From Nematostella vectensis (lineage: Eukaryota > Cnidaria > Anthozoa > Actiniaria > Edwardsiidae), in assembly GCF_932526225.1 (NCBI RefSeq), contig NC_064035.1:17411969-17475968 (forward strand): 64,000 nucleotides of DNA. Reading direction: 5' to 3'. How positions within the stretch are numbered: position 1 is the stretch's first letter; each line of letters opens with the position of its first letter. The notes under the pieces are model-generated. The model was not told the origin of the DNA. It made no database searches and was given only the letters and a program-made list of their open reading frames with translations. The translations under genes and the position numbers were made by a program. Positions 46,201-58,274 of the stretch are shown piece by piece.

Positions 46201-48962
46201 CTTTTTGTCAATAGTATCTGCAAAATGGACACTCTTCTTTTTAAGTAGTGCTGCAAGTGTAGGATAGACATCTCCCTCACGCTCATAGCTCAGTTCCCCA
46301 TTGGAATCCTTGCCAGTGATGAAAAAGCCAGATGTACTGGCTATGACACAAAATGCGTCACCATCCAGGGGCTTAATGTCTATATAACTGATGTCCCCAT
46401 GAACTTGACGCCAAGGAGGTGCATGACACCCATTACTGAACTGATAATCTGTAAACCAACAAGACATTCAACAAAGAATCAACTCTTCATCATTTGACAT
46501 TATTTTACTGTACATATAAGGAGCAGCTGTTCAAAAAAAATATCCGAGAAGAGGGATTGATGGGTGCTCAATTGCAAGGCTTGACGAGAATGAAAGCAAT
46601 AACACATACCAAGAGTCCAGTTGATGGTTTCTAAACAGCATGTGTCCTCAGAGCCAGAGAATGACTTCAACAGCTCATACTCAGACTATTGAAAGAAAAA
46701 AAAAACAAGACACTAAATGTTGTACAGTTTTTAGCATTGTGTCAACAAAGATCCTATCATGCAGAACAGATTTTTAGTTTCTACATTGATTACCTGGACA
46801 GCTTCAGGGTTCAGTCTCACTTCCCTGAAAAATAACAAAATAACATGCAGGTTATCAGTATTGAACAAATACTGAATGAATTTGCCTTTGTAATAGGGTA
46901 CTTGCACTAAGAGATCAGGATCACATGTTTTGGGTGGCAAACTAGCGTGCCCTCAAGCTTTTAGCACAGTCATTTCTGTGTTTACTTATGGTCACCCAAG
47001 AGTTTGTGCGATCTTTCAGAGCAAGTCCCCTATTGTTTTAGAGTAGTATCATTACCAAATGCAACAAAGTGTACAGTAATATAGTCGAGTGTAGCAGTCA
47101 AGCAAAACGTCCAAAGACATTAAGGTGTGTTAGTTTTAAATAAGTTCAAGTGTATCCCATGTGGAAAACCACTTTCTAACAGCCACCACTTTTACAAAGC
47201 ATACGGCATAAAACATACTTTGCAATTTGCTCAACGGATGAATGCATGAGTTGCATATCAAGCTGGTTTAGGAGCAGCATCAGGCGGAACTTGCTATCTA
47301 GCTCGTCAGCATTTTCAGCAGAATCAGCCCGTGCCTTGTTCAAGTCCTCATGAGCCTTCAGTAATGCGTTATCACTACTGCTGATTTGTGCATAGGCAGG
47401 ACCCATGATGAGTGCAATGGGGTCAGAGTTTTCTAGACAATTTAAAGATAGTAATAAGTAAATTTTGACATATGTAAACAAAATGGTCCTGTAAAATATG
47501 ACTCACTCACCCACCCATCCCCCCAACCCACCCACTCACCCACCCACTCACTCACTAACCCACCCACTCACTCACTCACTCACCCACCCACCCACTCACT
47601 CACTATCCCACCCACCCACCCACCCACTCACTCACCCACTCACGAGAAATTTATTAAATATCCACAAATTAATAAAGTCTACCATAAACTTGTGTAGTTG
47701 AAAACAAGGGCGCCCTGAAGAAGTCTTAAAGACTCAAATTTGGCAGAGTTGATAACCAGTTTTTGGAAAGAGCACAACTGTTTGCCGGGTATTTTGCAAA
47801 TAAATTATATATTCAGTAATGCATACCTTCCACACATGCCTGGACCTCTTGACATTTTTTCTCTGCTGCCACCTTCAGGATACTTTGAATCTGCTCAAAA
47901 CTCCAAACTTTGACAACACACTGGTTTCCATCCTAGTAAGCCAAAGCAATACAATGAACTACAATTATCACCCAAAAGTTCCTTTTTTCCAAACGCCTTA
48001 GAGACTGCTCCCCTAATTGTACCTTTTCCATTAGCAGTAATGGTTCTCCTGATGGTGTCTTGGCTTCAGACTTAACTTCACGATCACTAATCCAAAATGA
48101 AAAAAAAAAAAATTAAACCATAAGCAAGTAATAATATATGATATGAATAGAAAAACTACAGACAATCTTCAGGACAACTTTAGTGGTCTGCATAGATGTG
48201 TAGGAATCAGGGAGATAAATCAACACACATTTGAAACATGGTATGTTTTATGCTTCTTCTTTTGCCTCAATAAACAACCCCGAGTACTATATAGATTAGT
48301 GCTTTGTTAAAGGTGTAAGAATTATCACTGATAAAATTCATATCTCAAGACACCAGTTAGTGAATGTTCAGTATTATCACGTAATATTAGCAAATCAATA
48401 ACCACTTGATAGTGACTATCAAAATTATCAACAAAATTTTAATTTTGATAGAAACCTACCTCAACTACCAGAATGCAGCATGCAAATTTTTAAACTTGCA
48501 CCAAACAAAGTGTGCAATGCATGATGGTAGTTGAGGTAGGTTTCCATGTCAAGTCTGAGCGCAAGCTTATAGCTCGAATGGCCCATTTTGAATATCTTTT
48601 ATACAGTATGGGATTCAATGAGAAAATTGCTTGTGTTACTTGAAAATAAGTTTTAAATGATAATGACTTGTACCAAATAACATTTTTATGACATTTCCAA
48701 TAAATACTTTAGCTTACCTTACTTCATACCCCAAAGACCCAAAGTTCAGGGAACCAAATGCTTCGGGTTTAAGGTGGGTGTGCCATTTGAATGGTTCTTT
48801 AAACACAACTTCTGCCTCATGTGGATTTTTATTAACCATACCCTCGATATTTTGCACAATATCATTAAGAAGGGTTTCATTTTGAGGAGTGAAGGCCAGC
48901 TTCCCCTTGCCATGATCACTGGCAGAGGTCCATTGCGCACGACTTGAGAGTGTTGCACCCAT
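37260..48962 (-). CDS. ODAD2: Armadillo-repeat outer dynein arm docking protein (ARMC4/ODAD2)
   Basis: 26 exons on the minus strand, all in phase: 48962-48718, 48086-48023, 47932-47827, 47432-47219, 46824-46794, 46685-46610, 46448-46201, 45860-45724, 45549-45424, 45344-45273, 45068-44954, 44814-44752, 44536-44390, 44009-43937, 43342-43206, 42265-42044, 41645-41535, 41196-41042, 40923-40681, 40319-40256, 40149-40099, 39664-39587, 39165-39055, 38546-38503, 37754-37577, 37373-37260 (3225 nt, 1074 aa; human 1044). The N-terminal domain matches ARMC4 ([33 protein letters not shown]), followed by an acidic/Lys-rich linker ([18 protein letters not shown]). Armadillo repeats run from about residue 500 to the end ([62 protein letters not shown]). 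Human ODAD2 anchors outer dynein arms to ciliary doublet microtubules. The gene is apparently intact, so motile cilia are expected to use it. Introns hold two MITEs, a SINE and a minisatellite. Confidence 0.95.
37941..38328. mobile_element. Palindromic MITE (GTCCCCACGTATCCG ends), ODAD2 intron 24
   Basis: The left end, GACCCCGTCCCCACGTATCC then GTTTTCGTTTGAAAACGCAA, is matched by the complementary right end. The inner part has repeated CGAAAACG and GATAACGATGA tracts. No clear target duplication and no coding capacity. Confidence 0.75.
38737..38982. mobile_element. piggyBac-like MITE, copy 3 (TTAA duplication)
   Basis: About 90% similar by eye to the copy at 22517-22756. TTAA flanks both sides (38733-38736, 38983-38986). 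The left terminus is mutated (AGTCGCTTTTTCACCAG) and the right end is ATAATGCGGCT. It lies in intron 23 of ODAD2. Confidence 0.9.
42811..43100 (-). mobile_element. tRNA-derived SINE with Pol III boxes, ODAD2 intron 15
   Basis: On the minus strand, from 43100, it starts GCACGGGTGGCCTAGTGTAT with an A-box-like TGGCCTAGTG. Then comes TTAGCGCGTCGGCCTCTCAC and a B box GGTTCGAATCC near 43044-43034. The body ends at about 42811. The related copy at 36431-36693 confirms dispersal. The tRNA parent cannot be fixed by eye. Confidence 0.8.
47500..47645. repeat. CACTCACCCACC minisatellite, ODAD2 intron 3
   Basis: Irregular repeats of CACT and CACC tetranucleotides over about 145 bp, 70 bp upstream (gene sense) of exon 4. 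Confidence 0.9.
48451..48543. repeat. Perfect-stem hairpin in ODAD2 intron 1
   Basis: GAAACCTACCTCAACTACCA (48451-48470) is complementary without mismatch to TGGTAGTTGAGGTAGGTTTC (48524-48543), with partial pairing inward and a loop of about 35 bases. A small MITE or a hairpin RNA precursor are both possible; nothing in the sequence decides. Confidence 0.6.
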
Positions 48963-50040
48963 GGGAGCACAAGACTATGACAGTCAACCTGCAACCAATG
49001 TAATCAGGAATTATAGTGCTCCTGTTTTGTAAGCAATCAAGCCTGCTGGCAGGTCTCAACACTTGAGACTCTTGTACCGTAGCAGGGAATAACCAATTTT
49101 AGCACGGGATTATCACCAAGCAGTGATGGTCATAATAACACTGGACCATCTATCCATTTTGAATTTATTACAAATATCAGGAAGAAAATACCTACAAACC
49201 ATGTATGTTTTAAATGTTTGTGGATGCAAAACAACACCCAAAACATCAAAGTGTATCACAGTTCTTATTTTAATAAGAGATTATAAAACAACGCATCACG
49301 ACCGGCAAATCAAATCTACAGAAAAACGACATCAAGAATTTGCGCTAAACAACAAATAAGACTACATACAAACATTTAAGGAAAATGAGATGTTTATCAA
49401 TTGTTCTTCTACTGTAAAAACCTCTTGAAATACGCATCACATAAGATATCGATACTTGGGCACACAATACTCTTGATCATGTCTCGGCTGGCATCTAAGG
49501 TTTGACTTAGTTTTGAAAACAACAAAACCTCGTTTCAAAAACTCTCGGCCAACCGGGTAAAACAATAACAAATCATTAAGGTCAGCTCAATAAAGCTTTG
49601 TTTCCTACGAATAAGATATCGATTTGATTTCTAAATAAGACTGCGTTAAAATCTTGGCTGATGTTTGGATGAATAAAGTACTTATTATTGGAAGGTAATA
49701 TGATGGCGGCCATTTTCAGAGGAAGGGACGGTGATTCAACCTTCACTTTAACCGCAGTTGTTTTCTGTTCGTCTGCTTTAATTATAGCATAAACTAACAC
49801 ATACAATCAAAATAAAGAATTGTTTGCAATATTAGACCAAGGAAAAGCACATTTACACTCACCTTGAACGTAATAATCGAGGTTTTACGAGCAATTGTTG
49901 GTCAACCGACGACACTTTACACCTTGATCGATTTTAGAGGGAATCGTTCCCATGGTGATGGGCATAAACTCTCCTGGGGTGAGCCGCTTGCTCATTTATT
50001 GTGGGCGCGTGAAAATGTGCGCAAAGGGGCTAGGGCGGGA

Positions 50041-50131
50041 TTGCCTGCTACAAAGCAGAGGCCTCTTTTCTTTGTATTTCGCGAACGCCAGCCCAGCGAA
50101 ATACAAAGAAGAGGCCTCTGCTAGCAGGAAA
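50041..50131. mobile_element. Short foldback MITE, GCTAGCAGAGGC family, 9-bp duplication
   Basis: A 91-bp palindrome (GCAGAGGCCTC...GAGGCCTCTGC with an inner TTTGTATTTCGC stem) flanked by AGGGCGGGA on both sides (50032-50040, 50132-50140). It is the third member of the family at 15418 and 35116. Confidence 0.85.
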
Positions 50132-52072
50132 AGGGCGGGAATATTGATGATGCTAAAATGCCGTAAAATAATGAAAATAATAGTGAATGGCATAATGGAG
50201 GCACAGAGGGAAAAGCAATTTGTGACTTGGAAAAAAAATTCTCAAAGCGTTTGAAATTGATATAATTCGTCGATCCGACTTGCGCAGGAGGGGGGGGAGG
50301 GCGCAATTATAAGTATTTTATCGAAAAATCATAGTATTTGAAGATTCCTTTATAAAAAAATGACCCACTTTTTGGGCGACTGTTGCGCTACACGTGTTTT
50401 CAAAAGTATTGAGACTGTGAAAATGAGATGTTCCATCCACTCCACTCACTATAATAATAATAATTGATGATGACAGGTGAGTCAGAGGTACAAGTAAGCA
50501 CTACAATAAAGTACAATTAATCAAATGTAATCAGCATATTTAACAGTAACGAACTCTTTGAAGCAACTCGTGTTAGTATGTAGATTTAGACCTGAGGTTA
50601 TACATCTTACATCGGACAGACACATTCACAAATAAAGTTCATGGTGACAAATTTATTTAACGGCCAGGTTTGTACTCTGCTACATGTAAGACAGAGTTTG
50701 TATTCAGGAATGGGCGTGGGAATGATTTTCTTAGCTCAGTGGGTCAAGACTATCATCTATATTATGCATAAAGCGTTTACAAGCATTTATTCGCTCTCTA
50801 AGGGTAGGTAGTATGGTGAGCAAACAGGTAGGTAGGCGCCTTCACCAAGGAATTTTGAAGGTTGGAGAACGCAGCCGAGGCATACCAGACTACCCACCTT
50901 ACAAGAGAAAAGTGACCAGTAACTAGATTATCAATTGTAAGGGGGGCACCTTAAAATACTTAACACCTAAAGCCGCTTGTTAGCTGGGGGAGGAAAATGT
51001 CATTAGTTATAATTGATCACAGATGGTGAGCTTCTGGGAATAATCTTATTTTTTTTGAGAGGTCATCAACGGATTTGACCAGTCAGAAACTAGGTCGCTA
51101 ACCATTAGGGCCCGGTTGCACTAGCAAGATGTTCAGGACATCTCTGTTTAGATAAGCTCAAAAACTGACAGATGTCCATGACATGTTACGAAGCCAAGTG
51201 AAAGTGTGCCCGGTCGCACTAGCAAGATGTTCAGGAGATGTCAGGAACATTTAGGTGGACAAGTTTGTCCCGTGACATCTACACACTATCGACATTGTTA
51301 AATTAAGGTTGCACTGGTTGCAACATCCGTGGATCACGAGCCCTAAAAATAACATCGTATGTCATTCATTTGCTTTTCCTTCGCGCGCGGGAGATTCGAA
51401 GAGCAAATACTCTCTGCATGCTGCACGTCTGCATATTAAGTCATGAATAGAAGAAATCTGCTGCTTTTTGTTTGGATGTACCTATACATCGTGCTGCGTT
51501 AGTCGAATGCATAGCTGTTACTGTTATTCAGTTAACGATACCGTAGACCTAAGCGGTAATTACCCCGATCGTCCCGGCAAAATCGCTCGCGCTTGCGTCG
51601 GATTAAAGCAAATGCCAACAAACTATATATCAATTTAAAGTTAAATTGTACTTTCGTCCTAAAATAATCATTTTTTATACGCGCTTAATTTTGAGTGCTT
51701 TTGCCGGGTCCGAAGTGCGAAATCGACCACTTTTAAACATGCGAATTATTTATACACACCAAAAGCGCGTAACCCCCCGGGATCTGCTTTATATCTTTCG
51801 TTATGTACTGAACTGACAAACCCCGTGTCTACATTTGACGTCGCACAGCCTCGTTGATTAATAATCAAGGTCAAAGTTAGGCGTGGAATAATTTTGCTTC
51901 TTTGGCTACAACGCGCTAATTAAGTCCGTAGCAAAAAAAGCCATTGATTATCCGCGGCACGGTGTGACAGAACAATATCTATACTAGGCGCTTGCCAAGT
52001 TGCGCAGGAATCGGGCGGTTAGAAGTGTACCTTTAATTCACATATTTAGAGTAAGATTGAGTGAAATTTGAT

Positions 52073-52470
52073 ACCCTGCTAACAGAGGCCCTTTCTCTTG
52101 TTTTCTTTCTACTTAAGTGTTGTTGCTAGTGTTCGCGGTTTCGTCTGTCGGGTAGTTTATTGACGTTTCATCGCCGAGGAAGCTCGCTTCGGTCTAGGCA
52201 TCGTCCTTCACTTGCACGACTAGAACAAATAGAGCCGCGTATGGCAACCAATCACATTGCACGCTCTACACGCAGCGGGAAAACTCTTAGGCGCTCAAAT
52301 GTCATAGCGCTAGTCGTGCAAGTGAAGGAAGATGCCTAGACGGAAGCGAATGTGAGAACAGAACAAAACAAGATGGCGGCCACGACTCGGCGCATAGCGA
52401 AAGCCGATAAAACATAGCAAAAAAAAAAAAAAAAAACTTCGGGTAAACGCCTGCAAGCAGGGATAAGGGT
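52073..52470. mobile_element. Probable palindromic element near the unrecognised gene
   Basis: CCCTGCTAACAGAGGC at about 52074 and GCCTGCAAGCAGGG at about 52450 resemble opposed ends. An inner inverted repeat (GTCTAGGCATCGTCCTTCAC at about 52191, complementary to 52317-52342) flanks about 110 bp. An AAGATGGCGGCCACGA motif (YY1-like) and a poly-A run lie inside. The boundaries are uncertain. Confidence 0.5.
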
Positions 52471-52682
52471 TGCCCGATATATCGAGGTTTCGCTGTATAG
52501 TTAGAACGAAATAAGTGGGCGTTTCGGTGTCTTTTACCACACCCACGCTAACCCCTTGTCTTTTTATAACGCTACCTTACTGACAGAAAAATCCAAGTTC
52601 ACAGTAATAAAACACATCTGTAATCGTTACTAAAAGTTGTAATGACCGAAACGTTGGGTCTAGTCTATGTTTCTTCGAAGGT

Positions 52683-53357
52683 CTATAGAATTTCAGTTTC
52701 CGGGTGCGGATTCTCTCTTGACTGAACTTGAAGCTCCTTTATACGGCAAGCAATCCTTAAATATCGACAAGATTTTACATCTTCAATGTTCAACTTGTTT
52801 TTCTGAGCAATATCATCTTGTAGCTCCTTCATCTGTTTCACTTCCCTTAAATCAATTTGTGTGTTTTTGTGCAGTGGGGGGAGAAAAAACGATGGTCTTA
52901 TCTCTTCGGAATTGCACTCTTCGGTCGAACCATCACCTGAACAGTTCAAATTTCCAGTTGCATTTTGAAATAGGACTCCATTTCTGTTGTCGTTTACCGC
53001 TGGGGATTTGGAAGCTGCGTAAAGGCTCTGCCGTCTTTTTGCCCTGGCCACGGCACTCTTGCTGAGACAATTTTGTTTGCTGCGTAGTTGTTTCATTTCT
53101 TGGATGATTAAACTAGAGCGCACAAAATCCTGCCTGTTGAGAAAGAAACGAATTTTTGCGTCTTGTTTTTCTCTCTGTAACTGGGAGGAATATTTTTCAA
53201 GGCGGTTTTGCTCCAAAGAGTTGACCGAGTTGATTTTGCGAACAGTAGATGGGTCTAGTGGTGGTAACACGGAATCTGTATCTGTGTTTTTGGTATTCTC
53301 CTCGACAAACACACACTTTTCCTTGTCGTACCACAACGACGGAAAACCGTAGGACAT
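52683..53357 (-). CDS. Unrecognised single-exon protein, 224 aa
   Basis: An uninterrupted frame from ATG at 53357 (MSYGFPSLWYDKEK) to TAG at 52683. A TACAG acceptor-like sequence just before the ATG suggests a 5' UTR intron; an upstream in-frame ATG at 53387 would add 10 residues. The protein is hydrophilic and rich in Lys, Gln, Asn and Arg, with likely helical stretches (SLEQNRLEKYSSQLQREKQD, EVKQMKELQDDIAQKNKL). It has no signal peptide, membrane segment or known motif. Amino-acid composition and frame length argue for a real gene. I do not recognise a family. Confidence 0.6.
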   Translation of the reverse strand: MSYGFPSLWYDKEKCVFVEENTKNTDTDSVLPPLDPSTVRKINSVNSLEQNRLEKYSSQLQREKQDAKIRFFLNRQDFVRSSLIIQEMKQLRSKQNCLSKSAVARAKRRQSLYAASKSPAVNDNRNGVLFQNATGNLNCSGDGSTEECNSEEIRPSFFLPPLHKNTQIDLREVKQMKELQDDIAQKNKLNIEDVKSCRYLRIACRIKELQVQSRENPHPETEIL

Positions 53358-55395
53358 TACTGTATTTACAGGTAAACAAGAAATCAAGCTTATAAACTTT
53401 TTCTCATTACCTGGTCAAGTTAAAGTTTGTTTACCAGTCAACATTCAATACACAAAATATTGGCCTTCAAACCACAGCGTCAAGGAACTAATGCATGCGT
53501 TTCCCATTTTCGTAATTGCTCAAATGATGAATAAAGCGCGTCAGATTCTTTGCATATGAATTGGTGTATTTCTAATTGACTAGCGACAAGAGAGACCTTG
53601 AATAGATCCAGCCCCTTAAAGTGAAAAGAACAACAAAAGATTAGCTTTTTCTATCAGGCTATTGCTGACACACTTCAATAATGTGACACACTTCAGAGAT
53701 GTTTTTCACCTGCAAAATATTAACGCCTCGTAAATCGAGTTCTTTAAACAATTGGGTGGTTTAATTAACACGCCCATAGATTATTCAAAAACTCTTAGAG
53801 TACCCTTTTATTCTTCTTTTTTATTCTGTTTTCGTCTTAGCTTTTAGTGAAACAGAGGCAGAAATGTTAACATGAAATCTATCTTACATTTGCTCGAGCA
53901 AATAGATCTATAAGATCTATAATTGTGTTCTAAAACTAACTTTTCTAAGAATCTACAGAGATCAACACAGAGAAGCAGAACGGAATTCACTTTAGAGCAA
54001 GCAAATTCCGAAAACCATATTAGCTAAAATGTACCCTTATTTAAAGAATGACATATGTTACTCATAAGAGGGATAAAAATTCTGTACAATTGACGTACGA
54101 CAAAATTTTGACATTGATATAAAAACCTGCGGTTCCCTTTTGTTACCCAAAAAAAATGGATGGATCATTTTTAATGGATTTGCGGATAACATCCTTTGAA
54201 AACAAACAACAATATCAGTTATTCACCCAGCGGTGTTTACGTTAGAATCCTTTTTCTTTAGCAAAAATGATACTTAGCTTATCCTTAGGTGCAGCCAATT
54301 GAGGGCATGGAAGAGTTCCATAAAGTTTTCATAAATTAAATCACCCTTGGAAAAAAACTGGATCCGCCAATGAAAACTGAAAGTATATTCAACTCGTTTA
54401 CTCCTAGCTATAGTTAGGGGTGAAGACAGCAATACTCCGAGTATTGCTGAATTTGGTCACCACATCCAACAGTGCTTTGCAGCCCCATTCGGGCTTTTAT
54501 CAAACTTTTATCAAAATGAATTTATCTTGAATTGTGTTTGCTAATCTCTTTTCCTTTTGTAGTACTTTAAACGTTTTTAGAGAATAAATTCTGCTTATTT
54601 TTTCTTGTTTAATCTGAAATTGGTCTAAGAATCTGTGCTATTGCTCGGCTGCACAGAAGCTCCCATCATATCCCTTATATGCAAATTTTCGAAGCCATTT
54701 ATTCCTGATGACTTAGTTTAAACCTATTGCGGGTTTATTTTCGGCTTATGGGTCCTTCACAGAGCAGGCACAGGCTGACAAAGGAGTGCCAATGGATAAA
54801 TCTATTGTGACCCTAAAAAAGTGATTTCAGATCGACATCCCTCTCCTCCACAACGGAAAAAAATTGGAATTTCTTGGTGACCATAACTACTTGACTACGC
54901 ACACTCCTTGTAACCGGGTCAAATTTTCTCTTCCTTGTTTTCTGCCCATCAGTATACACACTGTATGTATTAGAAGATCATGTATTAGAAATAAACGACG
55001 CCGACCGACGTTACCAAAACATTACCAAAAATGGTAATGTTCCGCACTGATCGCACGTAGGCTTTTTCTAGAATGACACAATACGGTACACAAAAGGATC
55101 ATCCGAGGTTATGTTCTCTTTCTCATAGTTATTAAATTAGTATTTTTGGACAGAATAATCACTTCCTACCAAAGCCCTACTGGAGTCTACTGTTCAGCTG
55201 GCCTTGTCAGTCGGCTTTGCAGGAACTAATAAGACTGTACCTTAAATTGTCAAAAGTGGTATAGTGATTCTAGGGTCGGTGTTTCTGCAGTGGCCAGAGT
55301 AACCTATTTTTGGTAGTAAATACAAGATAAGAAGTGCTCTGTCAAGATAAGAAGTTCTCTGTTATTCTTTCTTTGTGCTCCCGGAATTACTTACA
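53358..55395. other. Intergenic region, nothing recognised
   Basis: About 2 kb of AT-rich sequence without convincing exons, RNA genes or clear repeats. Confidence 0.6.
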
Positions 55396-57832
55396 TTATC
55401 TGATAACTTCATACAGAAATGCGGCAACCCCAAATGCGCCAAATGACAGTGAAGCTATGGCTCCAATTCTTGACCACCACTTTGCATCGTCCAAATCTTG
55501 AGCATACTTTCCTAGGTTTATTGCGTCTAAAGTAGGGCTCTTTGCTTTATTAGCTATATGGGGCAGAGCAGTCTCTTCACTGGTGAATGCTCCATTGATT
55601 TGGTTATTTTGAATTAGTTCTAATCTTGATAAAACATCAGACATCTTACTTGTCACATCCAAGTGCAATGACCTAAACTGATCAACAAGATTTAGTTTCT
55701 CTGACTTGTTCTCCTCTAAGCCATACTCTATCTTTGCCCTTTGAGAGGCAAGCTGTAGTTGCACAAGTTCTCTTAACTGTGATGTAAGAGTCTTCAGACT
55801 GATTCCTGCTTCGATTGTTCCAACATCTGATCCAATTGAAGCACTCAGCGCATAAGTATCCACAGCATCTCGTAGATCGGCGAGCCTATCTGAAATTTCT
55901 TGGTTCTGAGACAAAACAGCATTGCGCATCTCAGTAGAATGACTTATGAGAGTGGAGTCCTGCGCTGTAAGAATTTCCTTCAACTCATTGCTTTTCTCCA
56001 TCAGACTTTCTCCAGTGCCCTTCACTGAGCTTTTAATCTCTTTAAGCCGAATGTAATTCACAATAGATGAACCAATTATACCTAAAAAAGACAAAGAGAG
56101 AAAATGCATGGTGTACGATATTTAGTAAGGTAATTAGGGGAAGGATATTTGGATCGAAATTCTATTTAGGAGACATTAGAAGTATTTAGGTGAGAATCCA
56201 AAATGTTACAAAGACTGTGTTGTAGTCCTGAAGATTAAAGGTAAATTTAAAAAAAGTATTCCTGGAAATAGTTTCTGTTTTGGATTTCAGTTTAATAATT
56301 AACATCAGTGTGGATAAAACAGCTTCACAATTATCAAATCGCAATATATACATCATTTATCAAATCACACAAAAATCCCTAAACCCCATCATTCTGTTCG
56401 AACCCAACTGGTTCCAGGATGTGCTGATGCTCTTATAGCACATAGTTACACCTGGATGTGGATGTGTTGGACATCAGAGCTGTAGCAGGTCTTGAAATAT
56501 TAGGGGAGGGGACACAATAAAGGAACATTAAGAAAATATTAAGGGCACAGTTAACCCCCTGGTGGTCATTTTCTTATAACTTTTTAAAAACATTGGTAGG
56601 GGTACTTGCCCCCAGTGCCTCACCCCCTGCTATGGCCCCGGGTGTTTTAGAACTCATGCATTGATATTTTGCACATGATCATCCCCTTTTGATAACGGTC
56701 ATGTCAAATTGTTGCCAATATTGCAACACGTACCAAAATACAGATTACTTTATTTCATTGCTCTATTGGTGGCTATTTTTTCATAGATATACTAGTTGTA
56801 ATAAAATAAATAAATTAATCCAATAAATTTGTTCAGATTATCATGTTTATAATTTAGCAGGACTATAGAGGAAAGTAAACATTGGCTGAAAATCAGCTTC
56901 CATTATCAGCTACAAATCAGAATGCCCCCCAAAAAATTAGCTGGAAGGAAAATAAATATCAAGTAGTAAGGATGTTGGAAATGGCTGCACTCTTGGTAGT
57001 AATGTTGTTTCGAAAACACAGACTATATAGCTTTTACCTGGCTGAAGGCTACTAAAGGAAAATCTGCTGGTAATCACAGTCATGTATAAAGGGGGTTAGT
57101 GGTGGGGTTACGATATGAGACAGGACAGGCGAGGAGTGAATGACAATTCTTACCTAAAGATGCTCCGGCAACTGACCCTAACACTGACCAATACTTGGTC
57201 CTCTCTGCTCTTGCTCTCTCTTTTTCATGAGAATCTCTCACAACCGCTGACAGAGAAGCAAAGTGATCTCTTTCTAGGTTCTCCATCTCTTCAAAGTCTA
57301 GTTTCAGTTTCTTTTCCTCTCGCAGAATACCGTGCTCTTCCGTAGCAAGTGTCAAATAACGCTCATCGTCTCTTGGAGTGCGGTCGAGCCGTCTTCGTAC
57401 TTCGCTCAGCTGACTGTGAATAAAATCTAACTCCTTTTTGGCCGTTTGAACACGCTTGCGACACTCCATAAACTCGTCTTCGGCCCTACGCACATTCTCT
57501 TGAGCATTACGCACCTCCGAAATTCCCAAGACATCATCGAAGGCACTGGCTGAATCCTTTAGTCTCGTAAACAGAGAGCTAATCGCCGCCTCAGATTTTG
57601 ATTGTATTACGGTGGCCGTTCTATTAGTGAATTTCGAAAGGAAAGACAGAATTTTGCGGGTAATAGCAGTTGAAGTCACTTGTATTGCTTCGTACTTTTT
57701 TGGCGAGCCTTCTATTCTTTTACATAGCCTTCTTGTCAATTGAATACTTTTGTGATATTTTAGCGAAAGCAGAGAGTCTCTTCTAGCGGCATATTGCAAT
57801 AGATAATGCATTGTTGTGAGGGTAACTATCAT
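55396..57832 (-). CDS. CCDC51: Mitochondrial K+ channel homologue CCDC51/MITOK
   Basis: Two exons: 57832-57154 and 56081-55396 (1365 nt, 454 aa; human 411). The N-terminus (MIVTLTTMHYLLQYAARRDS) is Arg-rich and lacks acidic residues, as expected of a mitochondrial presequence. A long coiled coil follows. The diagnostic block matches human CCDC51: EVRRRLDRTPRDDERYLTLA, SAVVRDSHEKERARAERTKYW, then a first membrane segment (SVLGSVAGASLGIIGSSIV) split by the intron, then NYIRLKEIKS. A second hydrophobic segment lies at the extreme C-terminus (IGAIASLSFGAFGVAAFLY). Human MITOK forms the inner-membrane ATP-sensitive K+ channel with ABCB8. The same two-helix layout suggests the same role (inference). 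The middle region between the helices is longer than in human. The intron contains a CCGTAGC-family repeat. Confidence 0.88.
56475..56642 (-). mobile_element. CCGTAGC-family repeat in the CCDC51 intron
   Basis: Opposite-orientation copy of 4851-5020: CAGAGCTGTAGCAGG at the left and CCCCCTGCTATGGCCCCG at the right, with GGGGTACTTGCCCCCAGTGC inside. No target duplication is obvious. Confidence 0.65.
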
Positions 57833-57887
57833 CGAAATATTTTCATACTCGTGCTTTTTTATCTGGTATCTCACCTATCGGCTATCG

Positions 57888-57899
57888 GCCACCATCTTG
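57888..57899 (-). promoter_or_regulatory. YY1-like CAAGATGGTGGC next to the CCDC51 start
   Basis: On the minus strand CAAGATGGTGGC lies 56 bp upstream of the CCDC51 ATG. It is close to the consensus CAAGATGGCGGC, common at transcription starts of nuclear genes for mitochondrial proteins. A GTGAGA donor-like sequence follows at 57874, so a 5' UTR intron is possible. Function is inferred. Confidence 0.4.
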
Positions 57900-58015
57900 T
57901 ACGATACGGGTATAGCTGGGACCGACTCTCCGATCTTCCACAGGCAACCCAAGCAGGTGTTATGCAGGGTATGCTCTAGCAGCCTGACGATTCGATTTCG
58001 GATCTTACTTTTTAT

Positions 58016-58241
<226 letters not shown>

Positions 58242-58274
58242 TGTGGGGGTGGGAGGGTGGCTTATTCGATAATG

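Larger units (their letters stand above)
48963..52682. other. Intergenic region 5' of ODAD2
   Basis: No coding exon recognised. It includes ATGGCGGCCATTTTC at about 49701-49715 (YY1-core-like, possibly ODAD2 promoter-proximal), a foldback MITE at 50041-50131, a partial duplication around GCACTAGCAAGATGTTCAGG (near 51118 and 51217), and a palindromic element at about 52073-52470. Confidence 0.55.

Noticed and set aside
49582-49806. Possible 5' exon (KMAAIILPSNNKYF...) upstream of ODAD2
   Set aside because: No donor at its end and no match to the ODAD2 N-terminus, whose family-like start lies at 48962.
57874-57874. Upstream start of the CCDC51 frame
   Set aside because: The codon here is GTG, not ATG, and it sits in a donor-like GTGAGA; the first ATG is at 57832.
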